Of a DNA stretch of 64,000 nucleotides, positions 1-7,858 are shown in pieces. Below the pieces are notes generated by a model that saw nothing but the letters and a program-made list of their open reading frames with translations, was not told where the DNA came from and ran no database searches. The stretch's first letter is position 1. Each line of letters begins with the position of its first letter. Position numbers and translations under genes: made by a program. This DNA is from Pseudomonas sp. Teo4 (GTDB lineage Bacteria; Pseudomonadota; Gammaproteobacteria; Pseudomonadales; Pseudomonadaceae): positions 3,224,001-3,288,000 of the forward strand of contig NZ_JAXCIL010000001.1 in assembly GCF_034387475.1 (NCBI RefSeq), written 5' to 3'.

Positions 1-389
1 GTGGCGCGCTCGCCGCTGTAGCCAGCCTCAAGCGAAAGGTCGCCACTGCCAAACGGGTTGTTGGTGTTTGGCGTGGTGCCGAACAACGAAGTCAGGCCGA
101 TGTTGGCGTTGCTGTCCTTCTGGATCTGCGAACCTGCGTTCTTGCTGGCCGAGGTGCGCTCGTTGAGGGTAATGGTGATGATGTCACCGACCCGGAACGC
201 CTTGCGGTCGCTGTACAGGTTCTGCTCGAAGCCCGCCTGGTAGATCGAACCGTTGTTGGCCGCTGCCGGCAACGGGGTGCGCGGCAGGACCGGCGCGTAG
301 TACGGGTCGTTGGGCTTGGGTGTCGGAGCGACACAACCTGCCATCAACACCGCCCCCCCCAGGGCGAAAACGGACAACAAACGATTCAT
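1..389 (-). CDS. flgH: Flagellar L-ring lipoprotein FlgH (3' end beyond window)
   Basis: FlgH forms the outer-membrane L ring that acts as a bushing around the flagellar rod. About 129 residues are present; the family is usually about 230 aa, so the C-terminal part lies left of the window. The N-terminus has a lipoprotein signal ending in the lipobox LMAGC (Cys19), followed by a Pro-rich linker and the family block [15 protein letters not shown] and DIITITLNE. It follows flgG on the same strand with a 53-bp gap, in the usual flgFGHI order. Confidence 0.95.
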   Translation of the reverse strand, partial: MNRLLSVFALGGAVLMAGCVAPTPKPNDPYYAPVLPRTPLPAAANNGSIYQAGFEQNLYSDRKAFRVGDIITITLNERTSASKNAGSQIQKDSNANIGLTSLFGTTPNTNNPFGSGDLSLEAGYSGERA

Positions 390-442
390 GACACTTACCT
401 CATGCTGCAACTGAACTAGGAGCTAGGAACCAGGAGCCGGAA

Positions 443-1228
443 TTACAGCTGCTGGGTAACGAACGACAGCATCTGGTCGGCGGTGGAGATGACCTTGGAG
501 TTCATCTCGTAGGCGCGCTGGGTGGTGATCATGTTCACCAGCTCTTCCACGGTGCTGACGTTGGAGTTTTCCAGGGTCTGCTGCAGGGTGGTGCCGAAGC
601 CGTTCAGGCCTGGGGTACCGACCTGCGGCGCGCCGCTGGCAGCGGTTTCCAGGAACAGGTTGTTGCCCATCGCCTGCAGACCAGCCGGGTTGATGAAATC
701 GGCGGTCTGGATGTTGCCGATGACCTGCGCGGCAGGGTTGCCGGCGGTGGTGATCGACACGGTACCGTCCTGGCCAACGGTGAAGGTCTGGGCATCGTTC
801 GGCACGACGATGGCCGGCTCCAGCGCCAGGCCATCGGCGTTGACGACCTGGCCGTCGGAGTTCAGGTGGAAGGTACCGTCACGGGTGTAGGAAACGGTGC
901 CATCAGGCTGCAGGATCTGGAAGAAGCCACGACCGTTGACCGCGATATCCAGCGGGTTTTCGGTGGTCTGCAGACTGCCGGTCTGGAAGTTCTTCTGGGT
1001 GCCGACGATCCGCACACCGGTACCGACCTGCAGGCCCGAAGGCAGCTCGCTGTCCTGGGTGGACTGCGCGCCTGGCTGACGTTTGATCTGGTACAGCAGG
1101 TCCTGGAATTCGGCGCGATCACGCTTGAAGCCGGTGGTCGAGACGTTGGCCAGGTTGTTGGAAATGACGGTCAGGTTGGTGTCCTGGGCGGACAGGCCGG
1201 TTTTAGCGACCCAAAGAGCCGGAAGCAT
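443..1228 (-). CDS. flgG: Flagellar distal rod protein FlgG
   Basis: FlgG polymerises to form the distal rod that crosses the periplasm through the P and L rings; it is exported by the flagellar type III apparatus without a cleaved signal. The 261-aa product has normal length. The rod-protein motif is at about residues 10-35 (TNLTVISNNLANVSTTGFKR), and the conserved C-terminal helix contains SNVSTVEELVNMITTQRAYE. The start is an ATG preceded by AGGAGA. It lies between flgF (47 bp upstream) and flgH, so it is presumably co-transcribed from the sigma-54 promoter in front of flgF. Confidence 0.97.
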   Translation of the reverse strand: MLPALWVAKTGLSAQDTNLTVISNNLANVSTTGFKRDRAEFQDLLYQIKRQPGAQSTQDSELPSGLQVGTGVRIVGTQKNFQTGSLQTTENPLDIAVNGRGFFQILQPDGTVSYTRDGTFHLNSDGQVVNADGLALEPAIVVPNDAQTFTVGQDGTVSITTAGNPAAQVIGNIQTADFINPAGLQAMGNNLFLETAASGAPQVGTPGLNGFGTTLQQTLENSNVSTVEELVNMITTQRAYEMNSKVISTADQMLSFVTQQL

Positions 1229-1275
1229 CAGTATTCTCCTCGTGCGCCTGTTTTACGGCACCCGTTCAAAAGTGA

Positions 1276-2016
1276 TTAGCCGATTTGCAAAACACGCGCC
1301 ATGGCTTCATCGCCTTCCTTGGCCGCGTTCATCATCTTGACGTGCAGTTCGAATTGACGGGACAGCGCCAGCACCGAGGTCATTTCTTCGACGGCGTTGA
1401 CGTTGCTGCCCTCCAGGAAACCGGACACCACGCGCACATTGACGTCGGCGTCGGCCGGCTGGCCGTTCTGGGTATGGATCAAGCCGTCCAGGCCTTTGGT
1501 CAGGCCTTTGGTGTCCGGGTTGACCAGCTTGATACGGTCGACTTCAGCCATCACCCGCGGGTCCTCGCCCATGGCGCGAATGCTGATGGTGCCGTCGGCG
1601 CCCACTTCCACCTTCTGCTCTGGTGGCACGGCGATCGGGCCGCCATTGCCGATTACCGGCATGCCGTTGCCGGCACGCAGCACACCCAGTGCATCGATGT
1701 TCAGGCTGCCGGTGCGCACATAGGCTTCGCTGCCATCCGGCGCCTGCACGGCGATAAAGCCTTGGCCGGCCACCGCCACATCCAGCTCACGCCCGGTCTC
1801 GACCATCGGCCCTTCGCTGAAGTCGGTCGCGGGGCGCTCGGTCATGGCAAACGCTCGCGCCGGAAAGCTGTCACCGAACACCGGCATCGAGCGCGCCTGC
1901 TCCAGGTCACGCTGGAAACCGTTGGTGGAAACGTTCGCCAGGTTGTTGGCATGGGCCTTCTGCGCCAGCGCGTTCTGGCTGGCACCGGTCATGGCCACGT
2001 AAAGCATCTTGTCCAC
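1276..2016 (-). CDS. flgF: Flagellar proximal rod protein FlgF (GTG start)
   Basis: FlgF is a component of the proximal rod of the flagellar basal body. The product is 246 aa. It carries the N-terminal rod motif NNLANVSTNGFQRD and a C-terminal LSRQFELHVKMM helix. I chose the GTG at 2016 (M-D-K-M-L-Y-V-A) because GGAGG lies six bases before it. The in-frame ATG at 2022 directly abuts that GGAGG and could not use it. It is the first gene of a flgFGH unit separated from flgE by a terminator and its own sigma-54-type promoter. Confidence 0.95.
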   Translation of the reverse strand: MDKMLYVAMTGASQNALAQKAHANNLANVSTNGFQRDLEQARSMPVFGDSFPARAFAMTERPATDFSEGPMVETGRELDVAVAGQGFIAVQAPDGSEAYVRTGSLNIDALGVLRAGNGMPVIGNGGPIAVPPEQKVEVGADGTISIRAMGEDPRVMAEVDRIKLVNPDTKGLTKGLDGLIHTQNGQPADADVNVRVVSGFLEGSNVNAVEEMTSVLALSRQFELHVKMMNAAKEGDEAMARVLQIG

Positions 2017-2075
2017 AGTCATCCTCCGCTGCACTGGCGATCATTTGCCGCTCGCCGTTGCTGTGCAGGCTATAA

Positions 2076-2091
2076 AGCAAGTTCCGAACCA
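2076..2091 (-). promoter_or_regulatory. Sigma-54 (RpoN) promoter upstream of flgF
   Basis: Minus strand reads TGGTTCGGAACTTGCT, with the invariant GG-N10-GC spacing and an intact TTGC -12 box. The predicted transcript would start near 2065, leaving a leader of about 49 nt before the flgF GTG. FleQ/RpoN control of hook-rod genes is known in Pseudomonas; that this particular site is used is inferred. Confidence 0.75.
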
Positions 2092-2107
2092 ACTTTCTGA
2101 AATCGTG

Positions 2108-2132
2108 AAAAAGCCCGTAAATACGGGCTTTT
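2108..2132 (-). terminator. Intrinsic terminator closing the flgBCDE unit
   Basis: An 11-bp perfect inverted repeat (AAAAGCCCGTA / TACGGGCTTTT) with runs of A and T on the flanks. It sits after the small secreted ORF and just before the flgF promoter, so it should end flgBCDE transcription. It is symmetrical enough to work in both directions. Confidence 0.75.
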
Positions 2133-2249
2133 GAGGTATTGGCTGCGGGTGCTGACGCCGGTTATCCGGCGCCGGGTTGCCGCTGGCGGCAAAGGCGTTT
2201 GCCTGTCGCGGACTGATCGCCGGCAAGCACCCCTGCATAACAGGGAGCC

Positions 2250-2275
2250 GTGGGAGCGGGTAAACCCGCTCCCAC
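2250..2275. repeat. REP-type palindrome (GCGGGT stem class)
   Basis: A perfect 12-bp inverted repeat GTGGGAGCGGGT / ACCCGCTCCCAC with a 2-nt centre, ending directly at the stop codon of the small ORF. The GTGGGAGC head is shared with other REP units in the window, but the palindrome itself differs. Confidence 0.75.
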
Positions 2276-2461
2276 CTATGGCTCCCTGCAGCCGCCATTG
2301 GTGTAAGGGCCGGCAAACTTCTTCCAGCCATCGCCGGGCGACCATTGCGAACAGACCAGCCGCCCGTCCGCCTGGCTTTCCCAACGCCACCAGGGCGCGG
2401 TACCAGCCTGGGCCTGGTACAGACAAAAAGCCGCGATCAACGCTACGACCAGCTTGTTCAT
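2276..2461 (-). CDS. Small secreted protein inside the hook operon
   Basis: I do not recognise a named family. The 61-aa product starts MNKLVVALIAAFCLYQAQA, a clear Sec signal peptide with likely cleavage after AQA. The mature part is about 42 residues, Trp-rich (WWRWES, SQWSPGDGWKKF), with two cysteines (VCSQW and GGCREP) that could form a disulfide. The ATG is preceded by GGGGGTGG; an in-frame TTG five codons earlier is less likely. It lies 29 bp after flgE and before the terminator, so it is probably expressed with hook genes. Whether it has any role in motility is unknown. Confidence 0.7.
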   Translation of the reverse strand: MNKLVVALIAAFCLYQAQAGTAPWWRWESQADGRLVCSQWSPGDGWKKFAGPYTNGGCREP

Positions 2462-2490
2462 TCCACCCCCAGCCAATCAACACACCATCA

Positions 2491-3843
2491 TCAGGTCATC
2501 TGAATGATGGTCTGCATGATGGTGCTTTCAGTGGAGATGGTCTTGGCGTTCGCCTGGTAGTTGCTCTGCGCCTTGATCAGCTCGACCAGCTCTTGCGTCA
2601 GGTTGACGTTCGAGGCTTCCAGCGCGTTGGATTCGACACTGCCCAGGGTGCCGGTTTTCGGCGAATCGATACCCGGAATGCCCGAGGAGTAAGTCTCGGT
2701 CCAGCGCGTACCACCAATCTGCTGCAGCCCCTGCTCGTTGGCGAAGCTGGCCAGCGCCACCTGGCCGATGGCGCGAGACTGCTGGTTGCTGAAGCTGGCG
2801 AACATCACACCGCTGGAGTCGATCGACAGACTCGACAGGATGCCAGTGGCGTAGCCGTCCTGGGACTGCGACATACGTGCGGTCTCAGTGTTGTACGAGG
2901 TGGTGCTGTTCATCGACAGACGCATGCCGGCAGCGTTTTCCGCCGAACCGTTGGAAGCCCAGTTGCCCGCAGCGTCTTTAGCTGCCGGGATCCACCCCTT
3001 GAGAGTGAAGGTATTGTTGGTCACAGCCCATTCGGCATCCGCCGAGGCACCCGGCGGAATGCTCGTCGGGTCGGTGGTCATCGATGCCACGCTACCGTCG
3101 GGATTGAACGTCATGGACGCTTCCAGCGGGTCGGCGGAGCTCGGATCCATCGGGTTGCGACCATCGATCAGGGTGTACATGGTCCACTGGTTCGTACCGG
3201 TCTTGCGGTAGAACTGCTCCATGGTGTGCTCGTTACCCTGGCTGTCGTACACCTTGGTCGGGAACGACTTGGTGTAGGTGGTGTCATCGGCAGGGTCGAA
3301 CACCGGGCCAGCAGGCGTGGCGGTCGACAACGGGATGATGTCTGCCTCGGAGTTCAGGTTGATACCCTGATCGATCAGCGTGGTGGCCTTTGGCGCCAGC
3401 GATGAGGTATCGATTTTCAGGTCGGTCAGCACGCCACGCTTGATGTTGCCGTTCTCATCGGCGGCATAGCCTTGCAGGCGCAGGCCGTCCGAGGTGATCA
3501 CGTAGTTGTCTTTGCTGTTCTGGAAGGCACCGGCACGGGTGTAAACGCGCGCGCCGTTGTCGGACAGGATGAAGAAACCCTGACCCTGGATACCCATGTC
3601 CAGCACGTTGCCGGTGTTGTTGACGTCGCCCTGGCTGAACTGCTGGGAGATCGCCGCCAGGCGCACGCCGTTACCGACCTGGTTCTTGCCCACACCCAGA
3701 CGGTTGGCGCCAGCGTATACGTCGGCGAATTCGGCACGGGAGGATTTGAAGCCCGTGGTGTTGACGTTGGCGATGTTGTTGCCAGTGACGTCCAGCTGCT
3801 TGTTGGCTGCGTACAGACCACTAAGGCCGATATTGAAAGACAT
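2491..3843 (-). CDS. flgE: Flagellar hook protein FlgE
   Basis: FlgE is the hook subunit, the flexible joint between rod and filament, secreted through the flagellar export gate and measured by FliK. The 450-aa product has the N-terminal rod/hook motif (QLDVTGNNIANVNTTGFKSS), the FlgE D2-type insert in the middle, and a conserved C-terminal helix (ASNVNLTQELVELIKAQSNY). Family length varies mainly in the central surface-exposed domains, so 450 aa is unremarkable. It is preceded by flgD (33 bp) on the same strand. Confidence 0.97.
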   Translation of the reverse strand: MSFNIGLSGLYAANKQLDVTGNNIANVNTTGFKSSRAEFADVYAGANRLGVGKNQVGNGVRLAAISQQFSQGDVNNTGNVLDMGIQGQGFFILSDNGARVYTRAGAFQNSKDNYVITSDGLRLQGYAADENGNIKRGVLTDLKIDTSSLAPKATTLIDQGINLNSEADIIPLSTATPAGPVFDPADDTTYTKSFPTKVYDSQGNEHTMEQFYRKTGTNQWTMYTLIDGRNPMDPSSADPLEASMTFNPDGSVASMTTDPTSIPPGASADAEWAVTNNTFTLKGWIPAAKDAAGNWASNGSAENAAGMRLSMNSTTSYNTETARMSQSQDGYATGILSSLSIDSSGVMFASFSNQQSRAIGQVALASFANEQGLQQIGGTRWTETYSSGIPGIDSPKTGTLGSVESNALEASNVNLTQELVELIKAQSNYQANAKTISTESTIMQTIIQMT

Positions 3844-3876
3844 GCTGTTGCTCCTTTTTTTGCCGTTCTGTCGGCC

Positions 3877-4587
3877 TTAGATACCGATGGTTTGTACGTC
3901 GGACAGGGAAACCTTGCCCACACCCGCCAGGTTCAGCACCATCTCGCCGGTGGTGTTGAAGCTGACGCTGGTGACCTTGGCTGGCAACAAGGTGTTCATC
4001 TGCACCGCCTGGCCGTCCACCGTCGTGGTGGCGGCAAAGGTGTAAGTGCCTGGGTCGACCTTCTCACCCTTGTCATTGGTGCCATCCCAGATGAAGTCGC
4101 CATAACCGGCTTTCTGCTCACCCAGCTCGATGGTCTTGACCGTGTTGCCATCCTTGTCGGTGATGGTGATCTTCGCTTCACTGATGGCCTGAGGCACAAC
4201 GAACTGTGCGTTGAAGCTTTCGGCGGTATCGACGATCGCCTTGTCGTTCTGCACGATCACCGAACGACCGACCAGCGAGGAAGCCTGCAGTGCCTGCGAC
4301 GAGGCCATGGCACTGGTGATGGCGCTGACCGACTCGTTCAGCGAAGTAATGCCTTCGAGGCTACTGAACTGCGCCAGCTGGGCGACGAACTCGCTGTTGT
4401 CCTGCGGGTCCAGCGGGTTCTGGTTCTGCATCTGGGTGACCAGCAACTGCAGGAACGCATCCTTGCCCAGCGTCTGGTTTCCGGTCGCCGAACTGGTCGC
4501 CGAGCTCTTGTTGGTGCTGCTGGTGGTGACACCGGACGCCGCGATGACGTCATTGAGGTTCACACCGCTGGTGCTATCGACTGCCAT
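3877..4587 (-). CDS. flgD: Flagellar hook cap / assembly protein FlgD
   Basis: FlgD caps the growing hook and allows FlgE subunits to polymerise, then is discarded. The product is 236 aa. The conserved N-terminal segment LGKDAFLQLLVTQMQNQNPL is followed by the FlgD Ig-like and tudor-like domain (GDFIWDGTNDKGEKVDPGTY). It follows flgC by 15 bp and precedes flgE, the standard flgBCDE order. Confidence 0.97.
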   Translation of the reverse strand: MAVDSTSGVNLNDVIAASGVTTSSTNKSSATSSATGNQTLGKDAFLQLLVTQMQNQNPLDPQDNSEFVAQLAQFSSLEGITSLNESVSAITSAMASSQALQASSLVGRSVIVQNDKAIVDTAESFNAQFVVPQAISEAKITITDKDGNTVKTIELGEQKAGYGDFIWDGTNDKGEKVDPGTYTFAATTTVDGQAVQMNTLLPAKVTSVSFNTTGEMVLNLAGVGKVSLSDVQTIGI

Positions 4588-4602
4588 GGTCTGGATTCCT
4601 TA

Positions 4603-5046
4603 TCACTGACCCAGGGTCAGCACTTTCTGCATCATGTTCTTGGCGGTGTTCATCAGCTCGGCGTTGGTCTGGAACGCGCGGCTGGCGGAGATCATGTCAG
4701 CCATTTCCTCGACCACATTGACGTTCGGGTAGTAGACGTAGCCGTCCTTGTTCGCCGCCGGGTGATTAGGCTCGTAACGCGCCTCCAGATTGCTCTGGTC
4801 TTCGATGATGCCCTTGACCTGCACACCCTGCCCGGCTTCGCCCTGATCTTCGAACAGCGACTGGCTGGCACCGTTCTGCGCGCTCTGGAAAGTGGTGGCG
4901 AACACCGGGTGGCGTGCACGGTAAGTCTGATCGATGCTCGACGAGACGGTCTCGGCGTTGGCGATGTTGGAAGCCACGGTATTGAGACGCGTGTTCTGCG
5001 CGCTCATGCCGGAGCCTGCGATGTTGAAGACACTGGACAGGGACAT
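4603..5046 (-). CDS. flgC: Flagellar proximal rod protein FlgC
   Basis: FlgC is a proximal rod subunit. The 147-aa product is of normal length, with the rod motif GMSAQNTRLNTVASNIANAE at about residues 13-32 and the C-terminal block VNVVEEMADMISASRAFQ. It starts two bases after the flgB stop codon, so translation is probably coupled. Confidence 0.97.
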   Translation of the reverse strand: MSLSSVFNIAGSGMSAQNTRLNTVASNIANAETVSSSIDQTYRARHPVFATTFQSAQNGASQSLFEDQGEAGQGVQVKGIIEDQSNLEARYEPNHPAANKDGYVYYPNVNVVEEMADMISASRAFQTNAELMNTAKNMMQKVLTLGQ

Positions 5047-5048
5047 GG

Positions 5049-5456
5049 TTACTCTCCGCGCAGGGCCGAAACCAGCCCTTTGAATTTACTGTTGAGCAGG
5101 GTGAAGCTGGCCTGGAAACCCATGGCGTTTTCCGTGTAGTTCGCCTGCTCTACCTGGGCGTCCACGGTGTTCTGGTCGATCGACGGCATGTCGGGCGTGC
5201 GGTACTTCAAGGTGTCGTCCGCCATGGTCAGGCCTTCGGCCTCGATGTGCCGGCTGTTGGTACGGTCCATGGCGAAGCGGCCGCTTTGCTGCTTCTGGCT
5301 CTCGGCGGCAAGCACCGACGAGAAGTCCATGTCACGCGCCTTGTAGTTGGGCGTGTCAGCGTTGGCGATGTTGTTGGCCAGCACTTCGGCGCGCTGGGCG
5401 CGGAAGCCCAGCGCCTTTTCGTGGATGCCAAGTGCCTTGTCGAAACTGATGCTCAT
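5049..5456 (-). CDS. flgB: Flagellar proximal rod protein FlgB
   Basis: FlgB is a proximal rod subunit close to the MS ring. The 135-aa product starts MSISFDKALGIHEKALGFR and carries AEVLANNIANADTPNYKARD at about residues 23-42. The ATG at 5456 was chosen over upstream in-frame starts because it gives the family N-terminus and lies 38 nt after the start site predicted from the sigma-54 promoter. It is the first gene of the flgBCDE unit. Confidence 0.96.
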   Translation of the reverse strand: MSISFDKALGIHEKALGFRAQRAEVLANNIANADTPNYKARDMDFSSVLAAESQKQQSGRFAMDRTNSRHIEAEGLTMADDTLKYRTPDMPSIDQNTVDAQVEQANYTENAMGFQASFTLLNSKFKGLVSALRGE

Positions 5457-5504
5457 GTCGGGGAAACCTTCGAAGGTTGACCGGAGTGTCGTTGCCGAAG
5501 GTAT

Positions 5505-5520
5505 AGCAAGGGCTGTGCCA
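5505..5520 (-). promoter_or_regulatory. Sigma-54 (RpoN) promoter of flgBCDE
   Basis: The minus strand reads TGGCACAGCCCTTGCT: the full TGGCAC -24 box, the TTGC -12 box and GG-N10-GC spacing, as close to consensus as one meets. Predicted start of transcription is near 5494. In P. aeruginosa flgBCDE belongs to the RpoN-dependent (FleR-controlled) class; the same is inferred here. Confidence 0.92.
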
Positions 5521-5705
5521 AACCTTGTAAAGCCCATGTTTGCGGGGTTTAAGCGATTTTCGGCAGCGGCGGCATGCCAGAAAAGCGGCAAAGTGCTTCC
5601 GCTTGAAGATGCCTGAGCGGCAATTGCCGGGCGGCAAAAGCGGCAAAACAAAAAATTGACGTCAGAGGCGAGGTGGCGGGGCGACGAGGGTTAGTCGGGA
5701 GAGAT

Positions 5706-5954
5706 GCGGTGCCTGGTAGATCGAGCGCCGCCCGCGCGGCGCATCGCGAGCAAGGCTCGCTCCTACGTTTGTTTACGGCCAGTAACGCCTATGACAGGCG
5801 CGCGCGACCGCCTTGTTTGTACGCCTCGATATTGCGCCATGCGCCAAGGCGTTCGCGCACATTTCCCACAGGCATAACTGGCCCGAAACAAACGTAGGAG
5901 CGAGCCTTGCTCGCGATGCGCCGCGCGGGCGGCGCTCGATCTACCAGGCGCCGC
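5706..5954. repeat. Long hairpin element A (69-bp inverted arms)
   Basis: Arms 5706-5774 and 5886-5954 are inverted copies matching at about 68 of 69 positions. Each arm holds a GC-rich palindromic flank (CGCCGCCCGCGCGGCG) and a REP-like hairpin (GCGAGCCTTGCTCGC behind GTAG). The 111-bp centre continues the pairing imperfectly (CGGCCAGTAACGCC near one arm, its relative near the other). The same architecture recurs in opposite orientation at 41162-41382. It lies between flgB and cheR, fills most of that 529-bp gap, and has no credible gene of its own. Confidence 0.8.
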
Positions 5955-5985
5955 AAATCCAAAGACAAGCACCCGCCCTACCTGA

Positions 5986-6813
5986 TCACTTGGCCTGATA
6001 GATGATCCCCGGACTGCACTGCACCATCTGGTAATGGTCCGGCAGCCCGTTCAAAGCCTCGGACGCACCAAGGAACAGATACCCACCCGGCTTCAAGGTG
6101 CTGTGAATCCGCAGCAGAATGTCCTTCTTCACCTGCGCCGAGAAGTAGATCAGCACGTTGCGGCAAAACACGATGTCGAACTTGCCCAAAGCCGCATAGC
6201 TATCGAGCAAGTTGAACGAACGGAACTCGACACGGCTGCGAATGGCCGGCTTCACCGCCCAACGCCCCGGCCCCTTGGTATCGAAGTAACGCTGCAGCCG
6301 CTCTTGAGACAAGCCGCGGGCAATGGCCAGGCTGTCGTACTCGCCGGTCTTGCAGTTGGTCAACATCGAACCGGACAGGTCGGTGGCGACGATCTGCGCC
6401 CCCATCTTCAGTTGCCCAAGGTTGCTGCGCTCGAATTCGTCCAGCGCCATCGAGATGGAATAAGGCTCCTGCCCCGACGAACAGGCTGCCGACCAGATGC
6501 GCAAGCGCTGGCCCGGGTTGCCCTTGATGAACTCCGGAACCACCTTGTTCTTCAACACTTCGAATGGATAGGTGTCGCGAAACCACAAGGTCTCGTTGGT
6601 GGTCATGGCATCGACCACCTGCTCGCGCAGGCCGCCGCGCGGTTGCGTCTGAATACGCTGCACCAGCTCGCCCAGGCTCTTGATGCCCTGCTGCTCCATC
6701 AGCTTGTTGAGACGGCTGGAGACCAGATACTGCTTATTCTCGCCCAGCAGGATGCCACAGGCTTTCTCCAGGAATACCCGGAACTGTTCGAAATCCAAAT
6801 TACCCGTAGACAC
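5986..6813 (-). CDS. cheR: Chemotaxis protein methyltransferase CheR
   Basis: CheR transfers methyl groups from S-adenosylmethionine to glutamates of chemoreceptors, setting adaptation. The 275-aa product has the N-terminal helical CheR_N domain, the TTNET segment (71-75), the SAM-binding loop WSAACSSGQEP (107-117) and the NVLIYF segment (219-224). It lies 51 bp after cheV on the same strand, probably a cheV-cheR transcript as in P. aeruginosa. Separation from the flagellar hook genes is by hairpin element A. Confidence 0.96.
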   Translation of the reverse strand: MSTGNLDFEQFRVFLEKACGILLGENKQYLVSSRLNKLMEQQGIKSLGELVQRIQTQPRGGLREQVVDAMTTNETLWFRDTYPFEVLKNKVVPEFIKGNPGQRLRIWSAACSSGQEPYSISMALDEFERSNLGQLKMGAQIVATDLSGSMLTNCKTGEYDSLAIARGLSQERLQRYFDTKGPGRWAVKPAIRSRVEFRSFNLLDSYAALGKFDIVFCRNVLIYFSAQVKKDILLRIHSTLKPGGYLFLGASEALNGLPDHYQMVQCSPGIIYQAK

Positions 6814-6864
6814 TACTGCCGCCTCTTTTCAATCACTGGTGCCGGGAGCTGGCCCCCGGCTGCT

Positions 6865-7794
6865 TCAATGCGTTGCCTTGATCCGGTCGACCACGCGCTG
6901 GGCAAGGTCATCCGGCTTGAACTTGGCCAGGAAGTCATCGGCACCGACTTTCTTCACCATGGCCTGGTTGAACACCCCGGACAGCGAAGTATGCAGGACG
7001 ATGTGCAATTTTTGCATACGCGGGTCGCTGCGAATCTCCGCAGTCAGCGTATAGCCGTCCATTTCCGGCATTTCAATGTCCGAGATCATCATCAGGAACT
7101 CTTCTTCCGGCCGCTTGCCCTCGTCCACCAGCTTGCGCAGGTAATCCAGGGCCTGACGACCATCGTTGAGCGCCACCACTTCGACACCGACCGTCTGCAA
7201 GCAGCGGCTGACCTGCTTGCGCGCCACCGACGAATCGTCGACGGTGAGCACCCGCAGCAGCACGGCCTTGTCCTGCACTTCGGCATCGATCACCCCGGCG
7301 GACACCGATTCGGACGACGGAGCCACCTCGGCCAGCACCTTCTCCACATCGATGATCTCGACCATGCGGTTGTCCACCCGCGTGACCGCTGTCAGGTAGT
7401 GATCACGGCCGGTCCCCTTGGGTGGCGGGTGGATCTCCTCCCAGTTCATGTTGACGATGCGCTCTACCGAGTGCACCAGGAACCCTTGGGTCTTGGTGTT
7501 GTACTCGGTGATGATCACGAAACTGTTGCGCGTCTCTTCCTTGAGGCCGGGCAACCCGGTCGCCATCGACAAGTCGAGGATCGGGATGGTCGCCCCGCGA
7601 ATATTGGCCACACCACGCACCACCGGGTGGGACTTGGGCAGCAAGGTCAGCTCCGGGCACTGCAGCACCTCCCTGACCTTGAATACATTGATGCCGTAGA
7701 GTTGCTCGCCGTTGAGGCGGAACAACAGCAATTCCAGGCGATTCTGCCCCACCAGTTGCGTGCGCTGGTTGACCGAATCCATAACACCAGCCAT
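6865..7794 (-). CDS. cheV: Chemotaxis coupling/response protein CheV
   Basis: CheV couples chemoreceptors to the CheA kinase and has its own receiver domain for adaptation. The 309-aa product has an N-terminal CheW-like domain (about 15-155) and a C-terminal receiver (about 180-305) with the acidic pair D186-D187, phosphoacceptor D239 (in SDIEMPEMDG) and a conserved lysine near 291. All catalytic receiver residues are present. A second in-frame ATG lies four codons downstream. It is divergent from flgA. Confidence 0.95.
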   Translation of the reverse strand: MAGVMDSVNQRTQLVGQNRLELLLFRLNGEQLYGINVFKVREVLQCPELTLLPKSHPVVRGVANIRGATIPILDLSMATGLPGLKEETRNSFVIITEYNTKTQGFLVHSVERIVNMNWEEIHPPPKGTGRDHYLTAVTRVDNRMVEIIDVEKVLAEVAPSSESVSAGVIDAEVQDKAVLLRVLTVDDSSVARKQVSRCLQTVGVEVVALNDGRQALDYLRKLVDEGKRPEEEFLMMISDIEMPEMDGYTLTAEIRSDPRMQKLHIVLHTSLSGVFNQAMVKKVGADDFLAKFKPDDLAQRVVDRIKATH

Positions 7795-7827
7795 GCCAGA
7801 CTCCTTTACTTGTCAGCCTATGCACAG

Positions 7828-7854
7828 AGTCGGCACGGGCTTTGCTTTTTTGAG
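7828..7854 (-). promoter_or_regulatory. Possible FliA (sigma-28) promoter of cheV
   Basis: The minus strand reads TCAA-N15-GCCGACTC against the consensus TAAA-N15-GCCGATAA: three of four in the -35 box and the GCCGA core of the -10 box. It lies 34 nt before cheV and overlaps the divergent sigma-54 promoter of flgA almost completely. cheVR is FliA-dependent in P. aeruginosa; here it is only an inference from a partial match. Confidence 0.4.
7831..7846 (+). promoter_or_regulatory. Sigma-54 promoter of flgA
   Basis: CGGCACGGGCTTTGCT matches the RpoN consensus except for the first base and keeps GG-N10-GC. The C of the -12 GC is at 7845, which puts the start of transcription near 7857, only two bases before the flgA ATG. 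Confidence 0.8.
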
Positions 7855-7858
7855 TGCC

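Noticed and set aside
5673..5972. Short frames inside hairpin element A (containing SSAARAAHREQGSLLR)
   Set aside because: They are translations of the inverted arms, occur on both strands alike, and lack initiation signals.
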